Position numbers and translations under genes: made by a program. The notes beneath the pieces are model-generated. The model was not told the origin of the DNA, searched no databases, and was given only the letters and a program-made list of their open reading frames with translations. DNA of 64,000 nucleotides from contig NZ_CAJGWQ010000005.1 in NCBI RefSeq assembly GCF_904842695.1, forward strand, positions 62,001-126,000, written 5' to 3'. Source of the DNA: Gulosibacter hominis. GTDB lineage: Bacteria > Actinomycetota > Actinomycetes > Actinomycetales > Microbacteriaceae. Of this stretch, positions 24,628 through 33,175 are shown in pieces; position 1 is the stretch's first letter; every line of letters starts with the position of its first letter.

Positions 24628-25716
24628 CTATTCCTCCTCGACCGAGCCGATGAGTGCCGCGGTGCGACCGATCGGTTCGCCCGCTTCGCCCGCCATGAAT
24701 CGCGTGTAGTCGTCATCCGAGGCTTCGAGCACTCGCAGCGCGTTTTCGGTGCCGAGCGCTCGCAGGTCGGCGTCGCTCCATCCGCGGGATGCGAGTTCGG
24801 CAAACAGCGCCTGGTAGCAGCCAACATCCTCGAGACCCTCGGGCATTTCATCCGAGCCGTCATAGTCGGCGCCAATTCCCACCGCGTGCACACCGGCAAG
24901 ATCGCGGAAGTATTCGATGTGGTCGGCCACATCTTTTACGGTGACCGCCGGTGCCTCGCCCCCGCCGCCGTTAACATCCCAGTCGCGGCGCTCTTGCCTG
25001 AGGAATGACGGCACGAATGCGACCATGAGCACGCCGTCGCGCGCACCGATCTCACGGATCACATCATCCGGCACATTGCGCGGATGCGAGCAGAGGCTGA
25101 GTGCCCCCGAGTGGGTCACGATCGGCGGCCGGGAGGCGACTTCGAGCGCATCCCGCATGGTTGACGGTGCCACATGCGAAAGGTCGACGAGCATCCCGAT
25201 GCGGTTCATTTCGCGCACCACATCGCGGCCAAAGTCGGTGAGTCCGCCGTGGAGCGCCTCGTCGGTGGCCGAGTCGGCCCAGTCGATGGTGCGCGACCAG
25301 GTGAGGGTCATATAGCGGGCACCGAGCCGGGCGTAGTTGCGCAGCACGGCGAGTGATCCGCCGATCTGCGCCCCACCTTCAACACCAATGAGCGAGGCCA
25401 CCCGGCCCGAGGCCATCACCTCGCGTGCCTCGGCTGCGGTGCGTGCGGCGCCGAGTTCGTTGGGGTATGCGGCGATGAGCCGGTGGATGAAATCAATTTG
25501 TTCGAGGGTGGCGGTCACCTGGTCTGCCCCGTGAATTTTGTCGGGGTTCACCCACACCGACCAGTACTGTGCCGCCAGGCCTCCGGCGCGGATGCGTTCA
25601 AAATCGGTCTGGGTGGTGGGGATACTGCCGCCGAGATGTTCGGTGGCGTAGCCGAACTGTTTGCGCACCTCCCACGCGAAGTCGTTGTGGCCGTCAAAAA
25701 CCGGGTACGTGGTCAT
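24628..25716 (-). CDS. M19 family membrane-dipeptidase homologue
   Basis: 362 residues, the renal dipeptidase fold. Zinc ligands and catalytic residues are in place: H and D in FDGHNDFAW near residue 9, Glu in LIGVEGGAQ, His in VDLSHVAPSTMRDALE, His in PIVTHSGA, and Asp in GIGADYDGS. The family cleaves dipeptides and tolerates, or even prefers, a D-residue at the C-terminus. There is no signal peptide, so it should work in the cytoplasm on imported dipeptides. It follows the SIS protein gene and overlaps closely with the next two genes in one operon. Confidence 0.9.
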   Translation of the reverse strand: MTTYPVFDGHNDFAWEVRKQFGYATEHLGGSIPTTQTDFERIRAGGLAAQYWSVWVNPDKIHGADQVTATLEQIDFIHRLIAAYPNELGAARTAAEAREVMASGRVASLIGVEGGAQIGGSLAVLRNYARLGARYMTLTWSRTIDWADSATDEALHGGLTDFGRDVVREMNRIGMLVDLSHVAPSTMRDALEVASRPPIVTHSGALSLCSHPRNVPDDVIREIGARDGVLMVAFVPSFLRQERRDWDVNGGGGEAPAVTVKDVADHIEYFRDLAGVHAVGIGADYDGSDEMPEGLEDVGCYQALFAELASRGWSDADLRALGTENALRVLEASDDDYTRFMAGEAGEPIGRTAALIGSVEEE

Positions 25717-25751
25717 TCCGTCTCCCTCTCGGTGTCCGCGCCATTGCGGAA

Positions 25752-26438
25752 TTATTTGGTTGTTTGGTCGTCTGATGAATCGCTAGCTGCGGGCTCGTTG
25801 TCGGGTTCGTAAAGTTCGAGCAGTTTGGCGATGCGATCGCGTTCGTTCAGGCGGCGCCGGGCACCCTTGGCGCTCGCCGAGATGAGTGTGCCCAATAGGT
25901 GCGTGACCGCGGCGATCGGGGTGGGTGAGTCGATGAATGGGGATGCACCGGTGTCGGCGACCACGAGCCGGTCGGCATATTTGGCGGCCGGTGCATCCGC
26001 GCTATCGGTGACGATTACGACTTTGCCGCCGCTGCGATGGAATTCGCGGGCCAACCGCAGCATCATCGAGCGGTAGGGCCGCATTGAAAACAGCACCAGC
26101 ACGTCGGTCGATCGCACGTCGGTGAGCGCCACCAGTGGTGAGAGTGCGTGGGATCCGATGAGGTGAATATTCGACAGCGTGGCCGAAAGTTCGGTGGCAA
26201 GCAGCAGCGCAAAAGCAGAGCTCGTGCCCTCGCCGGCGATAAATCGGCGGCGCGATTTGAGTGCCAGCGCGGCTGCTTGACGCGCTGACTCGGTGGCGGC
26301 GATTTGTTCGTAGGTGTGGGTGAGTGCCCGCGTATCGCTGGCAATAATGCGTTCTTCAAGAGTGGCCGCGCTGAGGTTTTGCGGCACTCGTCGGTCGTAT
26401 CGTTCCCGAGTCGAACTACGCTGTTCGGTGTCGGTCAT
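25752..26438 (-). CDS. SIS-domain protein of RpiR/MurR type lacking the N-terminal HTH
   Basis: 228 residues. The SIS (sugar isomerase) fold occupies about residues 60-200 (RRRFIAGEGTSSAFALLLATEL, STDVLVLFSMRPYRSMMLRLAREFHRSGGKVVIVTDS). RpiR regulators carry an HTH_6 domain of about 75 residues before this, but here only some 55 residues with no recognisable helix-turn-helix precede it. The ATG is firm: GGGAGGA lies just upstream. It is first in the dipeptidase-amidotransferase-DadA operon and divergent from the oligopeptide importer. Either it regulates without its own HTH, or it is an enzyme or sensor binding a sugar phosphate such as a MurNAc derivative. The acidic, Ser-rich tail (EPDNEPAASDSSDD) is unusual. 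Confidence 0.75.
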   Translation of the reverse strand: MTDTEQRSSTRERYDRRVPQNLSAATLEERIIASDTRALTHTYEQIAATESARQAAALALKSRRRFIAGEGTSSAFALLLATELSATLSNIHLIGSHALSPLVALTDVRSTDVLVLFSMRPYRSMMLRLAREFHRSGGKVVIVTDSADAPAAKYADRLVVADTGASPFIDSPTPIAAVTHLLGTLISASAKGARRRLNERDRIAKLLELYEPDNEPAASDSSDDQTTK

Positions 26439-26798
26439 CGGGATTCCTCCCGTTGGATTTTTCTGTGACGTATCCGTTTCCGGTATCCGGCTCCTATGCC
26501 GGCCTCGATTTGAGGTTGTTGGTGAGCATAATCGGGGGTTCTGAGGGATGCAAGCAAAAGATACGTTTCCTAAGCTGAGGAATTGCGAACAGTTTTGCTG
26601 ATATCCCTGGCGGATGCGGGCAAAAGCTGAGCGATTTCAGCGCGCGCTGTTCGGTGTTGGTTATTTGTCACGCATCTATGCGGGATCATCATGTGCAAGC
26701 TGACGGCGAGTGTCGTATTTGCCGCTCAGCCGTAGGGAATTACGGCATTGGCGACACGAAAAATGCGGTCCGATTTCCCAAGATGTGAAACATATCAC

Positions 26799-26827
26799 TT
26801 GACCAAGCGCGGTTGAGTGGCCATAAT
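26799..26827 (+). promoter_or_regulatory. Promoter of the oligopeptide importer operon
   Basis: TTGACC at 26799-26804 and CATAAT at 26822-26827, separated by 17 bp, are both close to consensus. Expected transcription start near 26834, giving a leader of about 40 nt. It sits in the 437-bp gap 26439-26875, where I find no gene. Confidence 0.7.
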
Positions 26828-26839
26828 CTTTCCCAATCG

Positions 26840-26857
26840 AGTGGCAATGGAGCCACT
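26840..26857. promoter_or_regulatory. Inverted repeat in the importer leader
   Basis: AGTGGC and GCCACT flank 6 nt, just downstream of the predicted transcription start. Extra AGTGG words occur at about 26816 and 26860. It could be an operator, or a hairpin near the ribosome site AAGGA. Confidence 0.45.
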
Positions 26858-26875
26858 TGAGTGGAAGGACCCACC

Positions 26876-28702
26876 ATGCGAACCGCATCCAGAAGGCCAT
26901 TTTTCCGAACGACTGCCATCGCAATTGCCGCAGCGGTGGGGCTTGCTTCAGCCCCGGCGAGCTTGGCGCTCGCGACCGAAACCGCTGAAAGCGTCGTGCC
27001 GGCCGACCCCTCGACCATGCGCATTGCGACCTCGGGTTTTGTCGACTCTTTCAACCCCTTCACTTCGATCTACCTTGCCCCCACCAACGCACTGCGCTAC
27101 ATCTACGAAAACCTCGTGCAGTATTCGCAGGAAGACGGTTCACCCACCGGGGGGCTGGCCGAGAGCTGGGAGTCGGAAGAGGGTGGCGCCAAGTGGGTGT
27201 ACACCATTCGCGAGGGCATGAAGTGGTCTGATGACGAGCCCATCACCAGCGAAGACGTCAAGTGGACCTATGAGCAGATGATGACCAATGAGGTCATGGC
27301 CACCGCAAACGGTAGCCTGGTCGCGAACTTTGAGTCGGTTGAAGCTCCCGACGACCACACGCTCGTCATCAACCTCAAACAGCCCCAGGCCGCCGTGCCC
27401 GGCACCGAAATTCCGGTGGTTCCCGAACACATCTGGTCGAAGATTGACGACCCTGGCAAGTTTGCCAATGACAAGGATGTGGTCGGTTCTGGGCCGTTCA
27501 TCCTCAAGTCATACTCGGCCAACCAGTCGTATGTGCTCGATGCCAACCCGAATTTCTGGGATGGGAAACCCGAGCTCGACCGGATTCAGTACGTCTACTA
27601 CACCGACCCCGACGCCTCGATTCAGGCGCTGCGCGCTGGCGAGATCGACTTCATCTCGGGCCTGACGCCAACGCAGTTCCGGGCGCTTGAGAACGAGGAG
27701 GGAATCACCCTTAACTCGGGCGTCGGCCGCCGCTATAGCTCGCTCGCCCTCAACCCCGGCTTTAAGACCCGCAGCGGCGAACCCTACGGTAACGGTAACC
27801 CGGCGCTGCACGATGTGGCGGTGCGGCAGGCCATTCGCCTCGCCATCGACACCGACGCGCTCATTAAAAACGTGATGGAAGAGCAGGCGACCCCGGCGAC
27901 GAGCTTTGTGCCCGCATCCTACGAAAAATGGATGCTGCCCGAAGACGATCCGGTGCTGGTCGACTTCGACCCCGAAGCCGCCAAGAAAAAGCTCGACGAA
28001 GCCGGCTGGACGCTCGGCAGCGACGGAGTGCGCGAAAAGGACGGCAAGAAGCTCAGCCTCCGGCTGCAGATCGACGGCAGCTCATCAACCGAGCAGGCGC
28101 TTTCGGAATACATCAAGCCCTGGCTGGGTGATGTGGGGATCGACGTGAAGGTGGTCTCAACCGACGGTGACACGCTGAGCACCGAGGCGAACGCCGCGAA
28201 CTACGACATGTACTTCTCGGGCTGGTCGCTGGGCCCCGACCCCGACTATCAGCTGGGTATCAACACCTGCGGCCAGCTGCCAACCAAGTCTGATGGCAGC
28301 GGAGGCACGAGCCAGGACGGCTACTGCAATCCCGAGTTCGACAAGCTCTACGCACAGCAGCAGGTTGAGCTCGACGAGGCGAAGCGCATCGAACTGGTGC
28401 ACGAGATGCTGGCCATGAACTACGAAGACAGCGTCAGCGTGGTGCTCTACTACCCGAACCAGCTCGAGGCCTACCGCTCCGACCGCTTTGAAGGTTTTTC
28501 GAAGATGCCCACCGAAAACGGCATCATCGCCAACCAGTCGGGTTACTGGGGATTCCGAACCGTGAAGTCCGTGGGTGAAGGCGGCGGCGCCGGTAGCTCG
28601 CAGACCGGTCTGTGGGTGATCCTCGGCGTGGTCGTGGTTGCCGGTGCCATCGGTGTCGGTGTGGCCGCGAACCGCCGCAAGAAGTCGGCCGATATCGAAT
28701 AG
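26876..28702 (+). CDS. Oligopeptide ABC transporter substrate-binding protein with C-terminal membrane anchor
   Basis: 608 residues from ATG at 26876, preceded by AAGGA. A signal peptide (about residues 1-33, with no lipobox Cys) leads into a DppA/OppA-type family 5 binding domain: NPFTSIYLAPTNALRYIYENLVQY, WTYEQMM, GSGPFILKSY, and VRQAIRLAIDTDAL. The C-terminus has a single hydrophobic helix (TGLWVILGVVVVAGAIGVGVA) followed by NRRKK. Gram-positive binding proteins are usually lipoproteins, so anchoring by a C-terminal helix is noteworthy. It begins a six-gene operon with the DppBC channel, a fused ATPase and two serine hydrolases. Confidence 0.9.
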   Translation: MRTASRRPFFRTTAIAIAAAVGLASAPASLALATETAESVVPADPSTMRIATSGFVDSFNPFTSIYLAPTNALRYIYENLVQYSQEDGSPTGGLAESWESEEGGAKWVYTIREGMKWSDDEPITSEDVKWTYEQMMTNEVMATANGSLVANFESVEAPDDHTLVINLKQPQAAVPGTEIPVVPEHIWSKIDDPGKFANDKDVVGSGPFILKSYSANQSYVLDANPNFWDGKPELDRIQYVYYTDPDASIQALRAGEIDFISGLTPTQFRALENEEGITLNSGVGRRYSSLALNPGFKTRSGEPYGNGNPALHDVAVRQAIRLAIDTDALIKNVMEEQATPATSFVPASYEKWMLPEDDPVLVDFDPEAAKKKLDEAGWTLGSDGVREKDGKKLSLRLQIDGSSSTEQALSEYIKPWLGDVGIDVKVVSTDGDTLSTEANAANYDMYFSGWSLGPDPDYQLGINTCGQLPTKSDGSGGTSQDGYCNPEFDKLYAQQQVELDEAKRIELVHEMLAMNYEDSVSVVLYYPNQLEAYRSDRFEGFSKMPTENGIIANQSGYWGFRTVKSVGEGGGAGSSQTGLWVILGVVVVAGAIGVGVAANRRKKSADIE

Positions 28703-28711
28703 CGCAAGACC

Positions 28712-29755
28712 ATGACGAACTCAGTACCACCGTCAACATCCGCGATCCAAACCTCCGCCGACGCGGAGGAACCGCAGCGCGACTCGTCGTTCTGGCGCTA
28801 TTTGGCGACCAAGCTCGGCGGTGCGGCGATCAGCCTGGTGATGGTTGTGCTGCTCGGGTTCTTCGCGTTCAAGCTGCTCCCGGGCGATCCAGTCGCCAAG
28901 ATCGCCCGGGAACGGCCGATGAGCCCCGAACAAATTGCGAGCCTGCGCGCCCAGTACGGGCTCGACAAGCCGCTGTGGGAGCAGTTTTTCAAGTTCATCG
29001 GCGATGTTTTCACCCTGAACTTCGGTGAGAGCTATGTGTATAAGCGCTCTGTCGCTGAACTCATCGGTGAGTTTTTTTGGCCCACCATCCTGCTGACCGG
29101 CACCGCCGCCATCATCGCCATCACGCTCGGCCTCTGGCTCGGGCAGCGGGCGGCGTGGCGGCACGGGAAGCTGTTCGACCGCATCGCCAGCGGCGTATCG
29201 CTCGTGTTCTGGTCGGTGCCCACCTTCTGGTTGGGTCTGCTGCTGCTGATGTTTTTCGGCGGCACCCTCCACTGGTTCCCCACCGGCGGGATGCGTTCGG
29301 CTAATGCGCCAACCGATCCGCTCGGAGTGGTTGGGGATGTGGTGGCGCACCTCGTACTACCGGTGATCACGATGGTGGCGGTGGTGTTTGCGCAGTACTT
29401 GATGGTGATGCGCTCATCGCTCATCGAAGAAATGCACGCCGACTATCTCACCACCGCGCGCGCCAAGGGGCTCCGCGAAGACCTCGTGCGCGAACGTCAC
29501 GCGGTGCCGAACGCGCTGCTGCCAACGGTGACGCTCGTGTTTATGCATATCGGTGGCCTGATCGCCGGTGCCGTCACCGTCGAAACGGTGTTTTCGTGGC
29601 CGGGCCTCGGCAAACTCACCTTCGAGGCGATTAAGGGCCCCGATCTGCCGCTCTTGCAGGGCAGCTTCGTCGTGTTCTCAACCATCATCATCGTCATGAA
29701 TCTGCTGGCCGATCTCGCCTATCGCCAGCTCGACCCGAGAGTGAGGCGCGCATGA
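28712..29755 (+). CDS. Oligopeptide ABC transporter permease DppB type
   Basis: 347 residues, six predicted membrane helices, and the binding-protein-dependent permease loop (EMHADYLTTARAKGLREDLVRERHAVPNALLP) that contacts the ATPase. The N-terminal GFFAFKLLPGDPVAKIARERPMSPEQI is typical of DppB. It starts 9 bp after the binding-protein stop and overlaps dppC by 4 bp. Confidence 0.93.
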   Translation: MTNSVPPSTSAIQTSADAEEPQRDSSFWRYLATKLGGAAISLVMVVLLGFFAFKLLPGDPVAKIARERPMSPEQIASLRAQYGLDKPLWEQFFKFIGDVFTLNFGESYVYKRSVAELIGEFFWPTILLTGTAAIIAITLGLWLGQRAAWRHGKLFDRIASGVSLVFWSVPTFWLGLLLLMFFGGTLHWFPTGGMRSANAPTDPLGVVGDVVAHLVLPVITMVAVVFAQYLMVMRSSLIEEMHADYLTTARAKGLREDLVRERHAVPNALLPTVTLVFMHIGGLIAGAVTVETVFSWPGLGKLTFEAIKGPDLPLLQGSFVVFSTIIIVMNLLADLAYRQLDPRVRRA

Positions 29756-30663
29756 CCACCGCGACTGCCACACGCACACCGGCACAGTTTGCTCGTGCCC
29801 GTCGCTGGAAAGCATTCCGTCAGTTTTGCAGTGACTTCGCCACCTATCGGGCCGGGATGGTGGGGCTCATCTTCCTAGTGGTGGTGGGCATCATCGCGAT
29901 TCTCGCGCCGGTGATCGCCCCATCCTGGATGCTCGATGTCACCAAAATCGGTGACCCGGATCGATTCGCCCCACCATCGGCCGAGCACCTGTTCGGCACT
30001 GACAACCAGGGCCGTGAGCTGTGGGTGCGCATGGTGTGGGGTGCCCAATCGTCACTGCTGGTGGGTCTTGCCGCCACCGGAATGTCGATGGTCATCGGCA
30101 CCATCGTGGGAATGGCGGCCGGGCATTTCACCGGCTGGGTGGGTGGCCTGCTGATGCGCGTCATCGACTTTTTCCTGGTGCTGCCGTCGCTGATTCTGGC
30201 CATCGTGCTGTCGAGTGTGCTCGAGCGCGGCACCCTCACCATCATCATTGCGATCGGGCTCACCTCGTGGGCGGGTACGGCGCGCGTGGTGCGAGCCCAA
30301 ACCCTCACCGTTGAGTCGCGCGACTATATCCGGCGCTCGCGGGTGCTGGGTGCCGGGCACTGGCATCTGCTGACCAAGCACGTGTTGCCGGGCGTGATGC
30401 CGCTGGTGCTGGCAAATACGACGTTGATGGTTGGTTCGGCGATCATCGCCGAGTCGACGCTCGCGTTCTTGGGGCTCGGTGACCCGCTCACGCAGTCGTG
30501 GGGCACCGTGCTGAAAAACGCTACGGATGCATCCAGTGCCTCGAACGGTTATTGGTGGTACATCCTCATCCCGGGTCTGGCGATTTTGTTTGTGGTGCTC
30601 GCCTTCACCCTCATTGGCCGCGCGGTTGAAAACATTCTGAACCCGACTCTGAGGAAGCGATAA
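29752..30663 (+). CDS. Oligopeptide ABC transporter permease DppC type
   Basis: 303 residues, six helices, with the DppC hallmark GTDNQGRELWVRMVWGAQSSLLVGLAATGMS and the ATPase-contact loop ESRDYIRRSRVLGAGHWHLLTKHVLPG. It pairs with the DppB protein. The stop and the next start overlap as TAATG. Confidence 0.93.
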   Translation: MTTATATRTPAQFARARRWKAFRQFCSDFATYRAGMVGLIFLVVVGIIAILAPVIAPSWMLDVTKIGDPDRFAPPSAEHLFGTDNQGRELWVRMVWGAQSSLLVGLAATGMSMVIGTIVGMAAGHFTGWVGGLLMRVIDFFLVLPSLILAIVLSSVLERGTLTIIIAIGLTSWAGTARVVRAQTLTVESRDYIRRSRVLGAGHWHLLTKHVLPGVMPLVLANTTLMVGSAIIAESTLAFLGLGDPLTQSWGTVLKNATDASSASNGYWWYILIPGLAILFVVLAFTLIGRAVENILNPTLRKR

Positions 30664-32333
30664 TGGCCGATCTGAAATTTGAGGATGTATCGATCATCTA
30701 CCGCACCTCGGGTCGGAACGATCGTGGTGAGGTACACGCGGTTAAAAACGTCAGCCTCGACGTGCCGGCGGGTTCGACGCTCGGTATTGCGGGCGAGTCG
30801 GGTTCGGGGAAGTCGACGCTGGTGATGAGCGTGTTGCGGCTGCTGCCAAAAACATCGAAACTCACCGGCCGGGTGCTGCTTGATAACACCGATGTGGCCG
30901 AGCTGAGCTTCGGTGAGTTGCGCGCGGTGCGGTGGACTTCGGCGTCGATCATTTTTCAGGGGGCGATGCACTCGCTCAACCCGGTGCGCACGGTGGGTCA
31001 GCAAATTATTGAGGCGCTCGAGCTGCACGTGACCGACGAGTGGAAAACCGAGGCGGCGCGCAAGGAGCGCGTTGTCGAGCTGCTCGGCAACGTTGATTTG
31101 CCGGCCGAAAAAGCGAACGTGTATCCGCACGAGCTTTCGGGTGGGCAGCGCCAGCGCGTGATGATCGCGATGGCTCTCGCCTGTAATCCCGAGATCATCA
31201 TTGCTGATGAGCCCACCACCGCGCTCGACGTGATCGTGCAGGAGCAGATCCTGACGATGATTTCGCAGCTCGTGGTGGAGCGCGGGATTTCGCTGGTGAT
31301 GATCAGCCACGACCTGTCGGTGCTGGCCACCGCGTGTGATCGCATCGCGGTGATGCGCAACGGCGAACTCATTGAGGTGGGCCCGGCGGGGCAGATTTGC
31401 CACGCTCCCCGCGAGCCCTACACGCAAAAGCTCGCGCACGCATTCCCCACCATCGGCGACCCGGCTTCGCGGATGCGGCCGGTGAGCCGCCACGAACAAG
31501 GCGATGAGGATGCGCTGGACCGGGCGGGGGTTCCCGACGATGCACCGGTGCTGTTGGATGCGCGCCGGGTGAGCGTCACCTACCGCACCGGCGGCCGAAA
31601 AGTGCCGGCCATCCGCGAGGTTGACCTGCAGATTCGACGCGGTGAGATCGTGGCGCTGGTGGGGCAGTCGGGCTCGGGTAAAACCACCCTGGCCAACACT
31701 CTGATCGGTCTGCAAGAACCCGATCCGGGCGCAGAAATCATGTTTGATGGCACGCCGATTCCCACGAAGCCCGCGCAATTGCGCGAGTTTCACAAGCGTG
31801 TGCAGCTGGTGTTTCAAGACCCGTCGGCGGCGCTCAACCCGAAGTTGACCGTCTATGAGTCGGTTGCCGAGGGGTTGCGAGTGCAGCGGTTCGACGGTGA
31901 TGAAGAGCAGCGGGTGCGCCAGAGTCTGATCGAGGCCGAGCTCACTCCGCCCGAAGACTTCTTCGGTGCGATTCCGCAGGAGCTTTCGGGTGGCCAGCGT
32001 CAGCGCGTGGTGATCGCGGGTGCGCTCGCGCTACAACCCGAACTGCTGATTGCCGATGAGCCGGTTGCGTCACTGGATGCATCGGTGCGCGGCGAGATTC
32101 TCGGCCTGCTGCTGTCACTGCGCCGGCAGCTGGGGCTCGCGGCGCTGGTGATCACCCACGATCTTGGGCTGGCGTGGAATATTGCCGATTCGGTGGCCGT
32201 GATGCACCGCGGTCAGCTGGTTGAATATGGCCCCACCGAGGCGGTGCTGCTGAACCCGCAGCACAGCTACACCAAGACGCTGTTGGCGGCGGCCCCGAGC
32301 ATCGGTGATGTGAAGCCAGAACCGCAGCAATGA
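30663..32333 (+). CDS. Oligopeptide ABC transporter ATPase, DppD-DppF fusion
   Basis: 556 residues with two full ABC cassettes. First: GESGSGKST, ELSGGQRQRVMIAMAL, IIADEPTTALDV. Second: GQSGSGKTT, ELSGGQRQRVVIAGAL, LIADEPVASLDA. Each has its switch His (ISHDLSV, ITHDLGL). Fusion of the two ATPase subunits is common in actinobacterial oligopeptide transporters. It energises the channel made by the two upstream permeases. Its stop overlaps the hydrolase start by 4 bp, so the hydrolases are translated with the importer. Confidence 0.93.
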   Translation: MADLKFEDVSIIYRTSGRNDRGEVHAVKNVSLDVPAGSTLGIAGESGSGKSTLVMSVLRLLPKTSKLTGRVLLDNTDVAELSFGELRAVRWTSASIIFQGAMHSLNPVRTVGQQIIEALELHVTDEWKTEAARKERVVELLGNVDLPAEKANVYPHELSGGQRQRVMIAMALACNPEIIIADEPTTALDVIVQEQILTMISQLVVERGISLVMISHDLSVLATACDRIAVMRNGELIEVGPAGQICHAPREPYTQKLAHAFPTIGDPASRMRPVSRHEQGDEDALDRAGVPDDAPVLLDARRVSVTYRTGGRKVPAIREVDLQIRRGEIVALVGQSGSGKTTLANTLIGLQEPDPGAEIMFDGTPIPTKPAQLREFHKRVQLVFQDPSAALNPKLTVYESVAEGLRVQRFDGDEEQRVRQSLIEAELTPPEDFFGAIPQELSGGQRQRVVIAGALALQPELLIADEPVASLDASVRGEILGLLLSLRRQLGLAALVITHDLGLAWNIADSVAVMHRGQLVEYGPTEAVLLNPQHSYTKTLLAAAPSIGDVKPEPQQ

Positions 32334-33175
32334 GCATCGTATTACCGCAGCTGCCGGCGCCGATTCAGTGGGGCATCCGTATCACCACCCTCGAGGGGGA
32401 GGTGCTTGCCGAGCACGAACCGCACCGGGTGAGCAAAACCGCCAGTGTCGGCAAGGTGTTTGTGCTCATTGAACTCGCGCGGCAGATCAGTGAGGGCGCA
32501 GTCGCGGCGGATGCGCTGATCGACCTGTCTAAAACGCTCTACGTGGCCGATTCGGGCCTTGCCTACCGGTTCACGAATCCGTCGATTGCGGTTGCGGATG
32601 CGGCGCTGCTGGTGGGCACGATGAGTGACAACCTGGCGACGAACGCGCTCATCGATGTGTGCGGGCTTGAGCGGGTGCGGGCGATCGCCGATGAGCTCGG
32701 CTATACCCAGACCGCGCAGCTCGACTACATCCGCGATGATCGTGGCCCCGAGCATCCCTGGACCCCTTCGTATGGCACCGCGGCAGAACTTGCGGATGTG
32801 ATGCGGCGGCTCGCGCTCGGCGAGGTGCTGTCGCCGGAAATTTCGCGTCAGGTGCTCGACTGGCTCGCATCGGGTGCCGACACTTCGATGGTTGCCGATG
32901 CGCTGCTGCTCGACCCGCTCGCGCATGTTGACCCCGAATATCAGTTGATGGTGCTGCGCCACAAAACCGGCACGATCGCCGAGGCGCGCATCGATGTTGG
33001 TGTGTTGCGGGGGTCGAAACGCTCGGTGGCCTACGCGGTGGCCGCCAACTGGCCCGAAGAGCTGCCCGATCAGCGCGCGCTGGCGCTGGATGTGATGCGC
33101 GAAATTGGTGAGCAAATTCGCCACTATGTGACCGATCTTGACCGTGACGACCCCGGAGAAAACCCCAGTGATTGA
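32330..33175 (+). CDS. Cytoplasmic serine hydrolase, class A beta-lactamase-like
   Basis: 281 residues with all three active-site motifs of the serine beta-lactamase/PBP fold: S39-x-x-K42 (TASVGK), S99-D100-N101, and K212-T213-G214. There is no signal peptide or membrane helix at the N-terminus, whereas beta-lactamases and PBPs normally act outside the membrane. Coupled to the oligopeptide importer (4-bp overlap), it probably cleaves peptides after uptake, for example removing D-residues. It is homologous to the first half of the next protein. True beta-lactamase activity is unlikely at this location. Confidence 0.8.
   Translation: MSIVLPQLPAPIQWGIRITTLEGEVLAEHEPHRVSKTASVGKVFVLIELARQISEGAVAADALIDLSKTLYVADSGLAYRFTNPSIAVADAALLVGTMSDNLATNALIDVCGLERVRAIADELGYTQTAQLDYIRDDRGPEHPWTPSYGTAAELADVMRRLALGEVLSPEISRQVLDWLASGADTSMVADALLLDPLAHVDPEYQLMVLRHKTGTIAEARIDVGVLRGSKRSVAYAVAANWPEELPDQRALALDVMREIGEQIRHYVTDLDRDDPGENPSD

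Noticed and set aside
32330-33175. Call as a beta-lactam resistance gene
   Set aside because: SxxK, SDN and KTG motifs are present, but there is no secretion signal and the gene is embedded in a peptide-import operon, so peptide hydrolysis is the better reading.
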